Shown: positions 51,508-61,201, counted from the stretch's first letter. The stretch is DNA of 64,000 bases from Flavobacterium sp. LC2016-12 (GCF_015351595.1 NZ_JADKPT010000017.1:33195-97194), one strand, 5' to 3'. The notes: generated from the sequence alone by a model not told the origin. Program-made: numbers and translations.

Positions 51508-52111
51508 CGATATACAAAACGCATGGAAAAATGAACAAACTGAAAATGTTATTCTTCCAAATAATTTAGAAAAAATACAATCTGCCAATACGCCCCTGGA
51601 CAAGATTAAGAAAAATTTAAAAAACGAGTTTATTTATCAAATCATTTCAATTGTTTTGATTGGATTGGCGCCTCTGTCATTGCATTTTCCAGCTAAAGGG
51701 TTAATTTTGTTTTACTTGCTATTTAGTCTTTTTGTGGCAGTTTGTATTTATTATTTTGTCAAGTTTTACTTTTTTTATAAAAGACTGAGCACAATTACGT
51801 TAAAAACAAAAGACAGTTTATATGAAACTTATTTTGATATCAGGCTGAATATGGAATTATATAAAACCTTCGGATTTGCTTTAACGCCTTTTTTAATTTT
51901 ATATTTCATTGGTTTTTTTTACTATGAATTTTCTAAAATTCCAGGTTTTTTTGCCGATGGATTTACAAATTATCAATTAATAGGATTGTTTTCTGTTGTC
52001 GTTTTTTGCATGCTTTTTATGGGAATTTCGCTGGAGTGGTGGGTTCATAAGTTTTACGGAAAATATGCCAAAGAAATTAGAAAAGTGATCGACGAACTAA
52101 AAGAAGAATAA
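51497..52111 (+). CDS. Putative membrane anti-sigma factor
   Basis: A 204-residue protein. The N-terminal 45 residues (MDFNDIQNAWKNEQTENVI) are soluble and could bind the sigma factor. Four membrane helices follow (about 47-66, 68-90, 122-143 and 160-180), then a charged tail. Overlap of 11 bp with the sigma gene and the N-terminal soluble part followed by helices suggest an anti-sigma factor. No zinc-binding motif of the ZAS type is seen, so this is inferred from context. Confidence 0.65.
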   Translation: MDFNDIQNAWKNEQTENVILPNNLEKIQSANTPLDKIKKNLKNEFIYQIISIVLIGLAPLSLHFPAKGLILFYLLFSLFVAVCIYYFVKFYFFYKRLSTITLKTKDSLYETYFDIRLNMELYKTFGFALTPFLILYFIGFFYYEFSKIPGFFADGFTNYQLIGLFSVVVFCMLFMGISLEWWVHKFYGKYAKEIRKVIDELKEE

Positions 52112-52116
52112 AAGAC

Positions 52117-52146
52117 AACCCATCGTAATTGATGGGTTTGTTGTTT
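52117..52146 (+). terminator. Terminator before bioD
   Basis: AACCCATC pairs with GATGGGTT around GTAATT; a T-rich stretch follows. Confidence 0.65.
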
Positions 52147-52153
52147 TAATTGG

Positions 52154-52161
52154 TATTTTTG
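52154..52161 (+). promoter_or_regulatory. Putative -7 box for bioD
   Basis: TATTTTTG fits TAnnTTTG, 20 bp before the start codon of bioD. Confidence 0.4.
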
Positions 52162-52181
52162 TACTCCATTAAAAGAAAGAA

Positions 52182-52799
52182 ATGAAAATATTCATAACAG
52201 GAATTTCAACCGATGTTGGTAAAACGATAACTTCTGCTATTGTGGTTGAAGCTTTAGAAGCAGATTATTGGAAACCAATTCAGGCGGGAGATTTAGATAA
52301 TTCAGATAGTCATAAAGTAAAAGCTCATGTTTCAAATTCTAAATCTCAATTTTACCCAAACGTTTACCAATTAAATACACCTGCCAGCCCTCACTTAGCA
52401 GCTGAGATAGATGGAGTCATAATTGATTTGAAAGGAATTCAGGAACCAAAAACAGAAAATCATTTGGTTATTGAAGGAGCTGGCGGAATATTCGTTCCGT
52501 TGAATGAAAAAGATACAATCATCGATTTGATTCAGTCAGATTATAAAGTGATTGTAGTATCAAGACATTACTTAGGAAGTATCAATCATACACTGTTGAC
52601 TATTGAAGCTATTCAGAACCGAGGTTTTAAAGTGGCAGGAATTATCTTTAGCGGAAGCGAAAACAAATCAACCGAAAGTTTGATCCTAAATAAAACAGGA
52701 ATCAAATGCATTGGAAGAATTGATGAAGAACCTTATTTTGATCAAAACGTAATTCGGGAATACGCTGATTTGTTTCGAGACAATCTGTTGAATTTATAG
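52182..52799 (+). CDS. bioD: Dethiobiotin synthetase
   Basis: A 205-residue enzyme that closes the ureido ring of dethiobiotin with CO2 and ATP. The P-loop is ITGISTDVGKTITSAI. LVIEGAGGIFVPLNE is the second signature. All catalytic residues look present. It is preceded by its own -7 box (52154) and followed, 123 bp later, by bioA. Confidence 0.93.
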   Translation: MKIFITGISTDVGKTITSAIVVEALEADYWKPIQAGDLDNSDSHKVKAHVSNSKSQFYPNVYQLNTPASPHLAAEIDGVIIDLKGIQEPKTENHLVIEGAGGIFVPLNEKDTIIDLIQSDYKVIVVSRHYLGSINHTLLTIEAIQNRGFKVAGIIFSGSENKSTESLILNKTGIKCIGRIDEEPYFDQNVIREYADLFRDNLLNL

Positions 52800-52804
52800 A
52801 GCAA

Positions 52805-52918
52805 TGAATATAGAATAAAGAGTAAAGAGTATAGAATTAAGAAAATGGACTTTCTTATCTTTGTCAAAACGATAGCAGCCTAGTCTTTTTTCTATGCTCT
52901 ATACTCTATTTTCTAAAA
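52805..52918. repeat. AGAGTATAGAA-type inverted repeat
   Basis: AATAAAGAGTAAAGAGTATAG on the left and CTATGCTCTATACTCTATTT on the right can pair. It lies in the bioD-bioA gap. Confidence 0.6.
52856..52863 (+). promoter_or_regulatory. Putative -7 box for bioA
   Basis: TATCTTTG fits TAnnTTTG inside the repeat patch; a leader of about 55 nt would precede bioA. Confidence 0.35.
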
Positions 52919-52922
52919 AAAA

Positions 52923-54194
52923 ATGACTTTAACAGAAAAAGACAGCCAATACCTTTGGCATCCTTATACCCAGCACAAAACTTCACAAACGCCAATTGCA
53001 ATTTCCAGAGGAGAAGGTGCATTACTTTGGGATGAAAACAATAAAGAATATATTGATGCGATCGCGTCTTGGTGGGTAAATCCATTTGGACATAGCAATA
53101 AATTTATTGCCGATGCTATTTACAAACAATTAACCACTTTAGAACATGTTTTGTTTGGTGGTTTTACCCATGAACCAGCAATAAAAGTGGCTGAAAAGCT
53201 GATAGAAATTCTGCCAAAGAATCAGCAGAAAATTTTCTTTTCAGATAATGGTTCAACTGCTGTAGAAGTGGCGATTAAAGTAGCTTTACAGTATTTTTTC
53301 AATAAAAATGAAAAACGCACAACGATAATTGCTTTTGAGAATGCTTTTCACGGAGATACTTTTGCAGCAATGGCGGCAAGTGGAATTTCATTTTATACAC
53401 AGGCTTTTCAGGGAATGTTTATTGATGTAGTTCGAATTCCGGTTCCGGTAAAGGGACAGGAAGAAGTAAGTTTTGAAGCATTGAAAAATGTAATTCAAAC
53501 GCACAATTGCGCCGGATTTATTTTCGAGCCTTTGGTTCAGGGTGCGGCAGGGATGGTGATGTACGAACCTGAAGCTTTAGCAAAGCTGATTCAGATTTGC
53601 AAAGAAAACCAAGTATTGACCATCGCAGATGAAGTAATGACGGGGTTTGGAAAAACAGGAAAAACCTTTGCAATGGATTATGTTTCTGAAGATCCGGATA
53701 TGATTTGTTTGTCGAAAGCTTTAACCGGAGGAACAATTCCGATGGCGATTACCACTTTTACGCAAGATGTTTTTGATGCTTTTTATGATGATGATATCAA
53801 TAAGGCATTATTTCATGGACATACCTTTACTGCAAATCCAACAGGTTGCGCTGCAGCTTTGGCAAGTATCGACTTATTGCAAACTGATGAAATGCAGATC
53901 AATATTGAAAGAATCAATAAAAGTCATTTGGCATTTCAGAAAAAGATTGAAAATCATGCAAAAGTAATAACGGCCAGAACTTTGGGAGTTATTTTTGCTG
54001 TTGAAATCAAATCAGATTCAGAAGAAAGTTACTACGGATCCATGCGCACAAAATTATATAATTTCTTTATTGATAAAGGCGTTATTTTGAGACCGGTTGG
54101 AAACATCGTTTACATTCTTCCTCCGTATATAATGAATGATCAACAACTTCAAAAAGTTTACAATACAATTGAAGAAGCTATAGAGATGGTGTAA
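52923..54194 (+). CDS. bioA: Adenosylmethionine-8-amino-7-oxononanoate aminotransferase
   Basis: A 423-residue PLP aminotransferase that converts KAPA to DAPA using SAM as the amino donor. LWHPYTQHKT near the N-terminus is the BioA signature. The PLP lysine is in CLSKALTGGTIPMA. GGFTHEPA, ASWWVNPFGHSN and GFIFEPLVQGAAGM are also present. Full length. Followed by the ketoacyl synthase gene after a repeat-containing gap. Confidence 0.95.
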   Translation: MTLTEKDSQYLWHPYTQHKTSQTPIAISRGEGALLWDENNKEYIDAIASWWVNPFGHSNKFIADAIYKQLTTLEHVLFGGFTHEPAIKVAEKLIEILPKNQQKIFFSDNGSTAVEVAIKVALQYFFNKNEKRTTIIAFENAFHGDTFAAMAASGISFYTQAFQGMFIDVVRIPVPVKGQEEVSFEALKNVIQTHNCAGFIFEPLVQGAAGMVMYEPEALAKLIQICKENQVLTIADEVMTGFGKTGKTFAMDYVSEDPDMICLSKALTGGTIPMAITTFTQDVFDAFYDDDINKALFHGHTFTANPTGCAAALASIDLLQTDEMQINIERINKSHLAFQKKIENHAKVITARTLGVIFAVEIKSDSEESYYGSMRTKLYNFFIDKGVILRPVGNIVYILPPYIMNDQQLQKVYNTIEEAIEMV

Positions 54195-54199
54195 TTTGC

Positions 54200-54300
54200 C
54201 CACAGATTTGACGGATTAAACAGATTTACGCAGATTATAATTAAAATCAGTGTAAATCAGTGTAAATCTTTTTCATCCGCGTCATCCGCGTTCTATGTTT
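54200..54300. repeat. CACAGATTTGACGGATT-type palindrome
   Basis: CCCACAGATTTGACGGATTA and ACAGATTTACGCAGATT face TGTAAATCAGTGTAAATC and CATCCGCGTCATCCGCG. Another copy of this layout is near 620-700. Confidence 0.75.
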
Positions 54301-54397
54301 CCGAAAAGCTTTGCGAACTTTATACGCAATTAATTAAGACATTTTATAAACTTTTGCGACCTTTGCGGTTAAATGCAACAAGCATAAAAACAACATT

Positions 54398-55567
54398 TTG
54401 AATACAAATAAAATCTCCATAACAGCTTTTTCTTCTATTTCTCCTTTAGGAAATAATACCGACGAAGTTTGGAAAAAATATCTCAATAATCAACATTGTT
54501 TTTCGAAACAGTTTTTAGATCAGCAGGAAACTTCTGTTGCTGCTTTGAGTGCTGAATCAAAACAGATTGTTGCTGAAATTCGGGAATCAGATCCTAAATA
54601 TAAATTTTTAGATGATTCGGTTTTGTTTGCTTTGGCAGCTTCACGAAAAGCAATTAAACAAGCAAGCTGGAATTCAGATGATATCTTCGGAATCAACATT
54701 GGATCTTCTCGCGGTGCGACTGATTTATTCGAAAAACATTACAAAGAATATATAGATACCGGAAAAGCGCAGACTTTAGCTTCTCCAACAACCACTTTAG
54801 GGAATATTTCATCCTGGATTGCGCACGATTTACAAAGTGTGGGTCCGGAAATTTCACATTCTATTACTTGTTCAACAGCGCTTCATGCTGTATTAAACGG
54901 TGTTGCCTGGTTAAAATCTGGAATGGCAGATAAATTTTTAGTAGGCGGAAGCGAAGCTCCATTGACTGATTTTACGATTGCTCAAATGAGAGCGTTAAAA
55001 ATATATTCGCGTATTAATCAGGAAGAAGAAGCTTGGCCAAATCTCGCTTTTGATTTTAAAAAAACGCAGAATACTATGATTTTAGGCGAAGGCGCCGCAG
55101 TTTGTTGTTTGGAAGCGGGAGCGAAAGAAAATGCGATTGCTTATATTACCGGTGTTGGTTATGCAACCGAAATTCTGGAGCATAATATTTCTATTTCTGC
55201 AGAAGCAGACTGTTTTCAGAAATCGATGAAAATGGCATTAAAAGAGGAAAACCTTGAAGATATTGACGTAATTGTAATGCATGCTCCCGGAACCATAAAA
55301 GGGGATTTAACAGAATTGCGTGCCGTCGAAAAAGTATTTGGTTCAAAAATACCTTTATTGACTACAAACAAATGGAAAATTGGGCATACGTTTGGAGCTT
55401 CTGGAATTTTGAGTTTAGAATTAGCTCTTTTAATGATGGAGCATGATACATTTATCGGAGTGCCGTTTGGCGAAAAGCAAATGCAAGCTAAACCAATTAA
55501 GAAAGTAATGATTAATGCAGTTGGTTTTGGGGGAAATGCAGTAAGTATTTTGATTGAAAAACGATAA
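54398..55567 (+). CDS. Beta-ketoacyl-ACP synthase of the biotin cluster
   Basis: A 389-residue condensing enzyme, starting at TTG 54398. The catalytic triad is visible: C158 in SITCSTALHA, His in MHAPGTIKGD (about 295) and His in IGHTFGASGIL (about 329), with the usual Asn-rich loops. Position after bioA suggests a role in the carbon chain for biotin (pimeloyl moiety) or lipoate-like acyl chains, but it could belong to ordinary fatty-acid synthesis. Elongation substrate not predictable. A bidirectional terminator follows. Confidence 0.85.
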   Translation: MNTNKISITAFSSISPLGNNTDEVWKKYLNNQHCFSKQFLDQQETSVAALSAESKQIVAEIRESDPKYKFLDDSVLFALAASRKAIKQASWNSDDIFGINIGSSRGATDLFEKHYKEYIDTGKAQTLASPTTTLGNISSWIAHDLQSVGPEISHSITCSTALHAVLNGVAWLKSGMADKFLVGGSEAPLTDFTIAQMRALKIYSRINQEEEAWPNLAFDFKKTQNTMILGEGAAVCCLEAGAKENAIAYITGVGYATEILEHNISISAEADCFQKSMKMALKEENLEDIDVIVMHAPGTIKGDLTELRAVEKVFGSKIPLLTTNKWKIGHTFGASGILSLELALLMMEHDTFIGVPFGEKQMQAKPIKKVMINAVGFGGNAVSILIEKR

Positions 55568-55589
55568 TTAGACTAGATTTTAGATTTTA

Positions 55590-55631
55590 TAAAAAAAAAC
55601 TCCATTTGCTATGCAAATGGAGTTTTTTTTG
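55590..55631. terminator. Bidirectional terminator
   Basis: AAAAACTCCATTTGC and GCAAATGGAGTTTTT pair around TAT, with A-run and T-run at the ends. It separates the synthase gene (plus) from the large surface protein gene (minus). Confidence 0.9.
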
Positions 55632-55644
55632 TGTTGTTGTGTTT

Positions 55645-58600
55645 TTATTGAAAAACAATTTTCTTTGTTACTACATAATGGTTTTCTAAAGTTACTTTCA
55701 CTAATAGAACCTGATTGGCTGCTTGTAGATTTGATATCAGAAGTTCAGTTGATCCTATTTTGTTTTTGGTTTGAAGCTGTTTTCCATTTATATCAAAAAT
55801 TGTTACTTCTTTAATATTTTCTTTTGCCGATGTAACTTTTATCACTTTATCTTTTACAGAAACTAAAAGTCCGTTTTCGATATTTTCAAAATCGCCAGTT
55901 CCAAGAGTTTTGTTTGTATAACTAAGCACAAAACGATCTTCAAAAGTTCCTTTTTCAGTTGCAAATGTATAATTAGCAGCGCGTAAATCAACTGTTTTCC
56001 CAGTTGTTTTGTCTTCCAGGTATACGGCTTGGGTATCAAATAATCCATCAGTGTGATCGATAGAGATTGTAAAATCTCCAACAATACTGCTTACATATCC
56101 TAGCGGAATCACGTCAGTATCACTAAAAGGTAATGCACGCCCCTGGATGGTTAATTTATTTGTTTCGTTAATACTATAAAAGTCTACATAAGTATTACCA
56201 TCAAGTGTTGGTCCGTCATAATTGATGTCCCAGCTATTTGTTGCTCCATCAAGATATCCAATCAATGTTTGCTTGAAAGCACCTTGTTCATTGGTTAGAT
56301 TCAGCCATATACGGTTTTTGTCTTTATCTTCTGAATCGGTAGTCTTGAAAAACTGACTATTATTACCGCCAACTCGCATGTCGTTTGTAAATCTAATTGG
56401 GTTAGTTGTACTTCCAGTTATAAAGAAAGCCTGGCCTGAGGCAATCTTACCAGTAGGGCCAGTTTTATATCCTTCAGTTGTTGCTCCTTTTGATGTTGCA
56501 ACGCCACCTGTTAAACTATAAACAGCATAATCTGAAGTAGTATAGTTGTATTTTGCATCTCCTTCAACATCAATACTTGGAGGTGAATTGTGAGTCCAAA
56601 AATACAATGCACCCACATCTGCATTTGCGTCATGATTAATTTGAATAAACTTCTTGGCATCTAATGCTGAAGGATAAGGGTTGCCGACTAATATATTTTC
56701 GCCTGGCACATTGGTAATGAAATAATCGCCATTATTCGGTTTTCCGGTAAATGAAGCTGGATAAACTTCAGCTTTTTTTAAATCATAATTCTGTGGTGCT
56801 CTTATAATATAACCTATACCCGGCTCCATTGGCAGGACACCTCTAATACTAATTTTCCACCCTGTCCCAGGTACATAACTATAATATTTATCGTATAAAG
56901 TAAGTGGTGATATATCAGCCAGTGTAAATGCTGGTGTACGAGTTACAGGGGATGACCAAAAAGTAAAGTCATAACGTCGAACGGGAGCTGTATTTCTTTG
57001 CACGACAAACGAATCAAAATCTCCGGTAAAGGCATCTGCAGTGGTACTATTCTGCAGTAATGACGAATTGTTTTGAAGCAAAAGTTTACCGCCAGTACCA
57101 ATTGTTAAGTTCTGATTTACCGTTAATGTTTTGTCTGCAGGAACTGTTAAAGTAATTCCCGGTTTAATAGTACACGAGCAAACTTCAAGATCGGTTTGTA
57201 AAGTTGTGTTACTTGATATTGTAATAGCTGTTGTGTTTGATGGAACCGGACTGTTTTCAGTATAAATGGTTTCTACAGGGATAAAATTTATTATTAATTG
57301 AGCGTTATCTTTATAATCTTTTAAACGAATTTCGATTTTGGAATCTTTGTTTAAATTATAAACTGTGCCAGTTCCGCCTCCGACAAACTCAGGGCTGTTT
57401 GAATAGCTGCCGGTAAATATGGGAGTTGTGGTATTTTCGTTTAAATAAATCTGAACATTATTGTCTCTGTGCGCGATTTCAATCTTATAAGCGCCACATG
57501 GGAATCCATGTCTTTTGTAGGCTAAAGTAAAAAAGTCCTTAGGAACTGGTGCACCCTGCCATCCGGAAACTGCAGGATTAAATGAAGGAGATTCTAGAAC
57601 GGCAAAAGAGTTTACTGTGTTGATGTTTACAGGTGTAGTGCTGAAATACCCGGCATAGCTATCTTTTGCTAAAGTAAAATTAGTATTATTCTCCACGGCA
57701 GTCGTAAAGCCATATACTTTCCATAAATTTTCGCCCCACTCATAATTTTGGTTGTCGCCTGCAATAAGACCCATTGAAAATTGTATTCTGGAGTCAGTTG
57801 TTTTTTCATAGTATTCAATGTCAAAACGATATTCGACTCCAGCGGTTAAAGTGATATTAATTGCTTTTTGTGTGTAATTTTGCCCTGTCCACTGCTCAAT
57901 TACTTTTTGATCATTAATGTACAAACGATACAAATCATCACCGCCTAATGTAATATTATAAGTTCCGGTTGCAGCAACCGTTGTTTTCATTTTATAGCGC
58001 ACAAAGAAATTGTCAAGTGGAGGCGTACCACATAACTGAGGATTGACACCTGTTACGGCACCCTGAACAACGTCTCGGTTAAACAATTGTGGTTCTTCAA
58101 CGCGTCCGATATAAGTCATGTTTGCTCCAATTGGCAGCGTTGTATTTGTTGAAGGATTTGGTGGAGTCGAACTGCTTGAAGAGTAAACATAACCAATCCA
58201 TGAATTAGTACCGTAGGTAGTTTGATCACCTGCTGGGATACATGGAGGAGGTGTTACTGTTACAACAACACTTGCGCAAGTTGTAGTATTACAAGTTCCT
58301 TTATATCTCACATAATAAGTTGTGTTAGAAGTCGGAGATACAGTTATGCTGTTTCCTGTTCCAGCTGAAGTTCCGCCGCATGATCCTGTAAACCATTCTA
58401 CAGTCGCTCCCGTGCCTAAACTTCCCCCGGTTACTGACAATGTTGTATTATTTCCGCTTTGGATTGTTGTAGTTCCGGATATTCCAGTCGGTGCTGATGA
58501 TGCAGCATTAACTGTTACAACAACTGAATTAGAAGTTATAGGGGTAGCAGTACAGTCTCCGCTGATATCAACTGTGTAATTTCCTTGATTAGCAGTGGTT

Positions 58601-59958
58601 GGATTTGTTAAAGTAAGCGTTGCGGTACCTAGCCCGGTGTAAACACCATCGTTAATAATTGCAGTTCCGTCCTTTTTCCATAGATAAGTCAAATTTGTTC
58701 CGGTAGCCGTAACTGAAATAGTTTTGGTTCCTGTTCCTGAACAAGTTGCTGTTGGAGCTGTTGGCTGTATTGTAATTGCTGGAGCACTGTTTATTGTTAC
58801 CGCTACTGGGTTTGAAGTTACATTGTTACATGAACCCGTAATTACAACATCGTAATTACCTGCATCTGAAGCTAACGGATTTGTGAAAGTTAAAGTTGAA
58901 GTTCCTTGACCAGAAATGGCACCTGTATTACTAACAGCTGTACTTCCTTTTCTCCATGAATAGGAAAGTACCGTTCCGGTTGCAACAACAGAAATTGTTC
59001 TGGTTCCTGTTCCTGCACAAGTTGCTGTCGGCGCCGTTGGTTGAGTTGTTATGGCTGTTGCTGTTCCGACCGTGACATTAGCAGGAGCAGATGAGTCGCT
59101 CTGGCAGGATCCGGATTTTGTGGTTTTGACAGTATAACTTCCAGCTGTCGAAACTGTAATACTTTTGGTTGTCTGGCCTGTAGACCATAAGTAGCTATCT
59201 TGGTCACTAGAGGTTAAGGTTACGTTTCCTCCTGAGCAAAGAGAAGTAATTCCTGAAATAGTAGGTGTTGCGGTTTTGTTATTGCTTACAGTAACGGCAA
59301 AGGTTCTAGTGACGCTGCTGCTTGCTGAAGCGCAAGTATTAGATACAGTAACTGAAATATTTCCGTTACCTGCACCAATGTTAGCAATTATAGAATTTGT
59401 ATTTTGGCCTGAGACAATACTCCAGCCATTACCATTTGGTACATTCCAATTGTAAACTGCACCACCTGGAACTTCAGGTATTGTATAAACTTGATTGGTG
59501 TTTCCGTTACATTGAGATGTTGTACCAGAAATTTGTCCCACCGCTCCGAAGGTAGGCCCAAGTATGGAAATTGTTTTTTTAGCAGTTTTTATTTCACTAC
59601 AATTTGCCTGTGTAACTGTATAAATAATGTCTACAGTTCCGGGTGAGATTCCTTTAACATTTATATTTGCGCCAGAAGGGCTAAGTTGAACAAGTGAAGG
59701 GTTGGAAGATGACCAACTTCCTCCTGCAGACCATCCTCCTGCAGACCAAAATACAAGAGATGAACCTGCACATATTTTATTGTCGTTGCTAGATACTGTT
59801 CCTGCGGTTGCTCCAGAGTTACATTGCGCATTAGTAATATTAAAACTTAATCCAAAAAAAATCACAAGAAAAGCAATTTTAAAACTAAATTTTTTGGCGC
59901 GTACTTTAAAAAAAGGTAATAGTAAAAATAAAAAAGGTAAAAGTAATTTTCGAATCAT
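55645..59958 (-). CDS. Giant T9SS-secreted surface protein (Ig-like repeats, PA14-like domain)
   Basis: About 1437 residues from the ATG at 59958 (a start at 59973 is possible). The N-terminus has two hydrophobic blocks (MIRKLLLPFLFLLLPFF and IAFLVIFFGLSF) around a basic linker, then cleavage after NITNA. Residues about 50-570 hold Ig-like repeats rich in Ser/Thr and short Cys pairs, e.g. YLWKKDGTAI and GNYDVVITGSC. A PA14-like domain is at about 575-755 (GDDLYRLYINDQKVIEQWTG). The next about 600 residues include a fibronectin-like and beta-sandwich region. The C-terminal about 75 residues fit a type A T9SS sorting domain, ending YVVTKKIVFQ. It should be exported and attached to the cell surface. 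Confidence 0.85.
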   Translation of the reverse strand: MIRKLLLPFLFLLLPFFKVRAKKFSFKIAFLVIFFGLSFNITNAQCNSGATAGTVSSNDNKICAGSSLVFWSAGGWSAGGSWSSSNPSLVQLSPSGANINVKGISPGTVDIIYTVTQANCSEIKTAKKTISILGPTFGAVGQISGTTSQCNGNTNQVYTIPEVPGGAVYNWNVPNGNGWSIVSGQNTNSIIANIGAGNGNISVTVSNTCASASSSVTRTFAVTVSNNKTATPTISGITSLCSGGNVTLTSSDQDSYLWSTGQTTKSITVSTAGSYTVKTTKSGSCQSDSSAPANVTVGTATAITTQPTAPTATCAGTGTRTISVVATGTVLSYSWRKGSTAVSNTGAISGQGTSTLTFTNPLASDAGNYDVVITGSCNNVTSNPVAVTINSAPAITIQPTAPTATCSGTGTKTISVTATGTNLTYLWKKDGTAIINDGVYTGLGTATLTLTNPTTANQGNYTVDISGDCTATPITSNSVVVTVNAASSAPTGISGTTTIQSGNNTTLSVTGGSLGTGATVEWFTGSCGGTSAGTGNSITVSPTSNTTYYVRYKGTCNTTTCASVVVTVTPPPCIPAGDQTTYGTNSWIGYVYSSSSSTPPNPSTNTTLPIGANMTYIGRVEEPQLFNRDVVQGAVTGVNPQLCGTPPLDNFFVRYKMKTTVAATGTYNITLGGDDLYRLYINDQKVIEQWTGQNYTQKAINITLTAGVEYRFDIEYYEKTTDSRIQFSMGLIAGDNQNYEWGENLWKVYGFTTAVENNTNFTLAKDSYAGYFSTTPVNINTVNSFAVLESPSFNPAVSGWQGAPVPKDFFTLAYKRHGFPCGAYKIEIAHRDNNVQIYLNENTTTPIFTGSYSNSPEFVGGGTGTVYNLNKDSKIEIRLKDYKDNAQLIINFIPVETIYTENSPVPSNTTAITISSNTTLQTDLEVCSCTIKPGITLTVPADKTLTVNQNLTIGTGGKLLLQNNSSLLQNSTTADAFTGDFDSFVVQRNTAPVRRYDFTFWSSPVTRTPAFTLADISPLTLYDKYYSYVPGTGWKISIRGVLPMEPGIGYIIRAPQNYDLKKAEVYPASFTGKPNNGDYFITNVPGENILVGNPYPSALDAKKFIQINHDANADVGALYFWTHNSPPSIDVEGDAKYNYTTSDYAVYSLTGGVATSKGATTEGYKTGPTGKIASGQAFFITGSTTNPIRFTNDMRVGGNNSQFFKTTDSEDKDKNRIWLNLTNEQGAFKQTLIGYLDGATNSWDINYDGPTLDGNTYVDFYSINETNKLTIQGRALPFSDTDVIPLGYVSSIVGDFTISIDHTDGLFDTQAVYLEDKTTGKTVDLRAANYTFATEKGTFEDRFVLSYTNKTLGTGDFENIENGLLVSVKDKVIKVTSAKENIKEVTIFDINGKQLQTKNKIGSTELLISNLQAANQVLLVKVTLENHYVVTKKIVFQ

Positions 59959-59973
59959 ATTAAATCGTGGCAT

Positions 59974-60441
59974 TTAATTTAAAAAAAATGTTTTTTTTAT
60001 TTTGTTTTGTTTAATGTTTGTGCGCCATCAATTACTTGAAAAAGTTACATTAAAAAGAAGCCAAGTAGTCATGTTAAGTGGTTTCAATCAGGATGTTATG
60101 CTGGCATAGCATTTAACCTAGCAAAGATATATACATCTACGAGTTTGATATAATCATGGTTTTGTAATGGCCAATTAATCGATGAAGTGTTTGGATTAAT
60201 CGTTGAAATGCATGTCGAAAAGTATGGTTTTATGGAATTTCTTATAAATCTGTAATTTTAAATATAGGAAAAGTCGCAACAAACGAAGTGAAATTGCTTA
60301 ATTTTTAAAAAATTAAGAGGAAAAACGCGAGATTGTATGATTATTTCGCAAGAAAATAACATTTGTATAGGAGAGTATTTTCTGATAAATTATGGTTCAT
60401 GAGAAGCAATTAAAGTGAGTTTTTTGTAAGAAAATAGAAAG
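59974..60441. other. 468-bp non-coding region between the T9SS protein gene and recX
   Basis: AT-rich and without coding potential. On the minus strand TATCTTTG (forward CAAAGATA at 60122-60129) is a possible -7 box for the T9SS gene, giving a leader of about 150 nt. A small hairpin ATGCTGGCATAGCAT lies near 60100. A perfect AT palindrome, CTTAATTTTT / AAAAAATTAAG, lies near 60297. Nothing else is recognised. Confidence 0.55.
60122..60129 (-). promoter_or_regulatory. Putative -7 box for the T9SS protein gene
   Basis: Reads TATCTTTG on the minus strand, matching TAnnTTTG. No clear TTG at the expected distance. Confidence 0.35.
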
Positions 60442-60912
60442 CTATTTTTCTTCCATCTCTTTTGCTTTTTCATAAACAAAATGACTCTCATAACCACGAC
60501 GAAGAAGATAGTCGCAGAACTTTTTCCTTTTTTTAAGAATATTTTTTTCGGGAATACTATTCCAACATCTTTCAGCGAGATTTTCGAAGGTATTTTCGTA
60601 CTCTTCAGGTGAAATTTCTTTAAGTGCGAGTGTAATATTTGTCGAAGAAATTTGTCTGGCTTTAAGTTCGTTTGTAATTCTAATTTTCCCCCACGATTTC
60701 ATACGATGTTTTCCTCTGGCAAAGCTACAGGCAAATCTCGTTTCATTTAAAAAATTCCCCTCAATTAGTTGAACAACAATTGAATCAATTTCATCAGAAG
60801 TCATTTTTAGGCTGTACAATTTCGAAACCACTTCGGCATGACAGCGTTCCTGATAGGCACAAAAGTGTTCTAATTTCTGTAAAGCTTCTTTTGGAGTGCA
60901 GATAGAGTTCAT
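60442..60912 (-). CDS. recX: Regulatory protein RecX
   Basis: A 156-residue inhibitor of RecA that binds and destabilises RecA filaments. The RecX three-helix repeats are visible: the first at about 8-40 (YQERCHAEVVSKLYSL), the second with the signature RFACSFARGKHRMKSWGKIRI near 60-80, and the third in the last 60 residues (KKRKKFCDYLLRRGYESHFV). recA itself is not in the window. It lies between the two large surface-protein genes. Confidence 0.93.
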   Translation of the reverse strand: MNSICTPKEALQKLEHFCAYQERCHAEVVSKLYSLKMTSDEIDSIVVQLIEGNFLNETRFACSFARGKHRMKSWGKIRITNELKARQISSTNITLALKEISPEEYENTFENLAERCWNSIPEKNILKKRKKFCDYLLRRGYESHFVYEKAKEMEEK

Positions 60913-61016
60913 GAGTTTTTTCTTGCTTTTTAACTATTATTGCTAAAAATAGTCATTTTGTTGTTAATTTTTTACCAATTTTATTCGTTTTTCTTAAAAA
61001 GAAAATTGCTAAAATG

Positions 61017-61046
61017 TTGTGTGTGTGAGGAATTATAATATTTTTG
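61017..61046 (+). promoter_or_regulatory. Promoter of the 61202 surface protein gene (TTG-N19-TATTTTTG)
   Basis: TTG at 61017-61019 and TATTTTTG at 61039-61046 are 19 bp apart, an exact Bacteroidota promoter. The leader to the ATG at 61202 is about 150 nt. Confidence 0.65.
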
Positions 61047-61201
61047 TACGCGAAAAAGGATGAGTTTAATTTCGTTGATAAACAAGATTTTAGCTCATAG
61101 TTATTTCAGTTTTAAAAGCCAAAATTAAAGTATTGTATTAGAAAATGCAGTTCTTTTTTGTTCTTTTTAACGCCAAACCCAAATCTAAATACCACGCCTA
61201 T

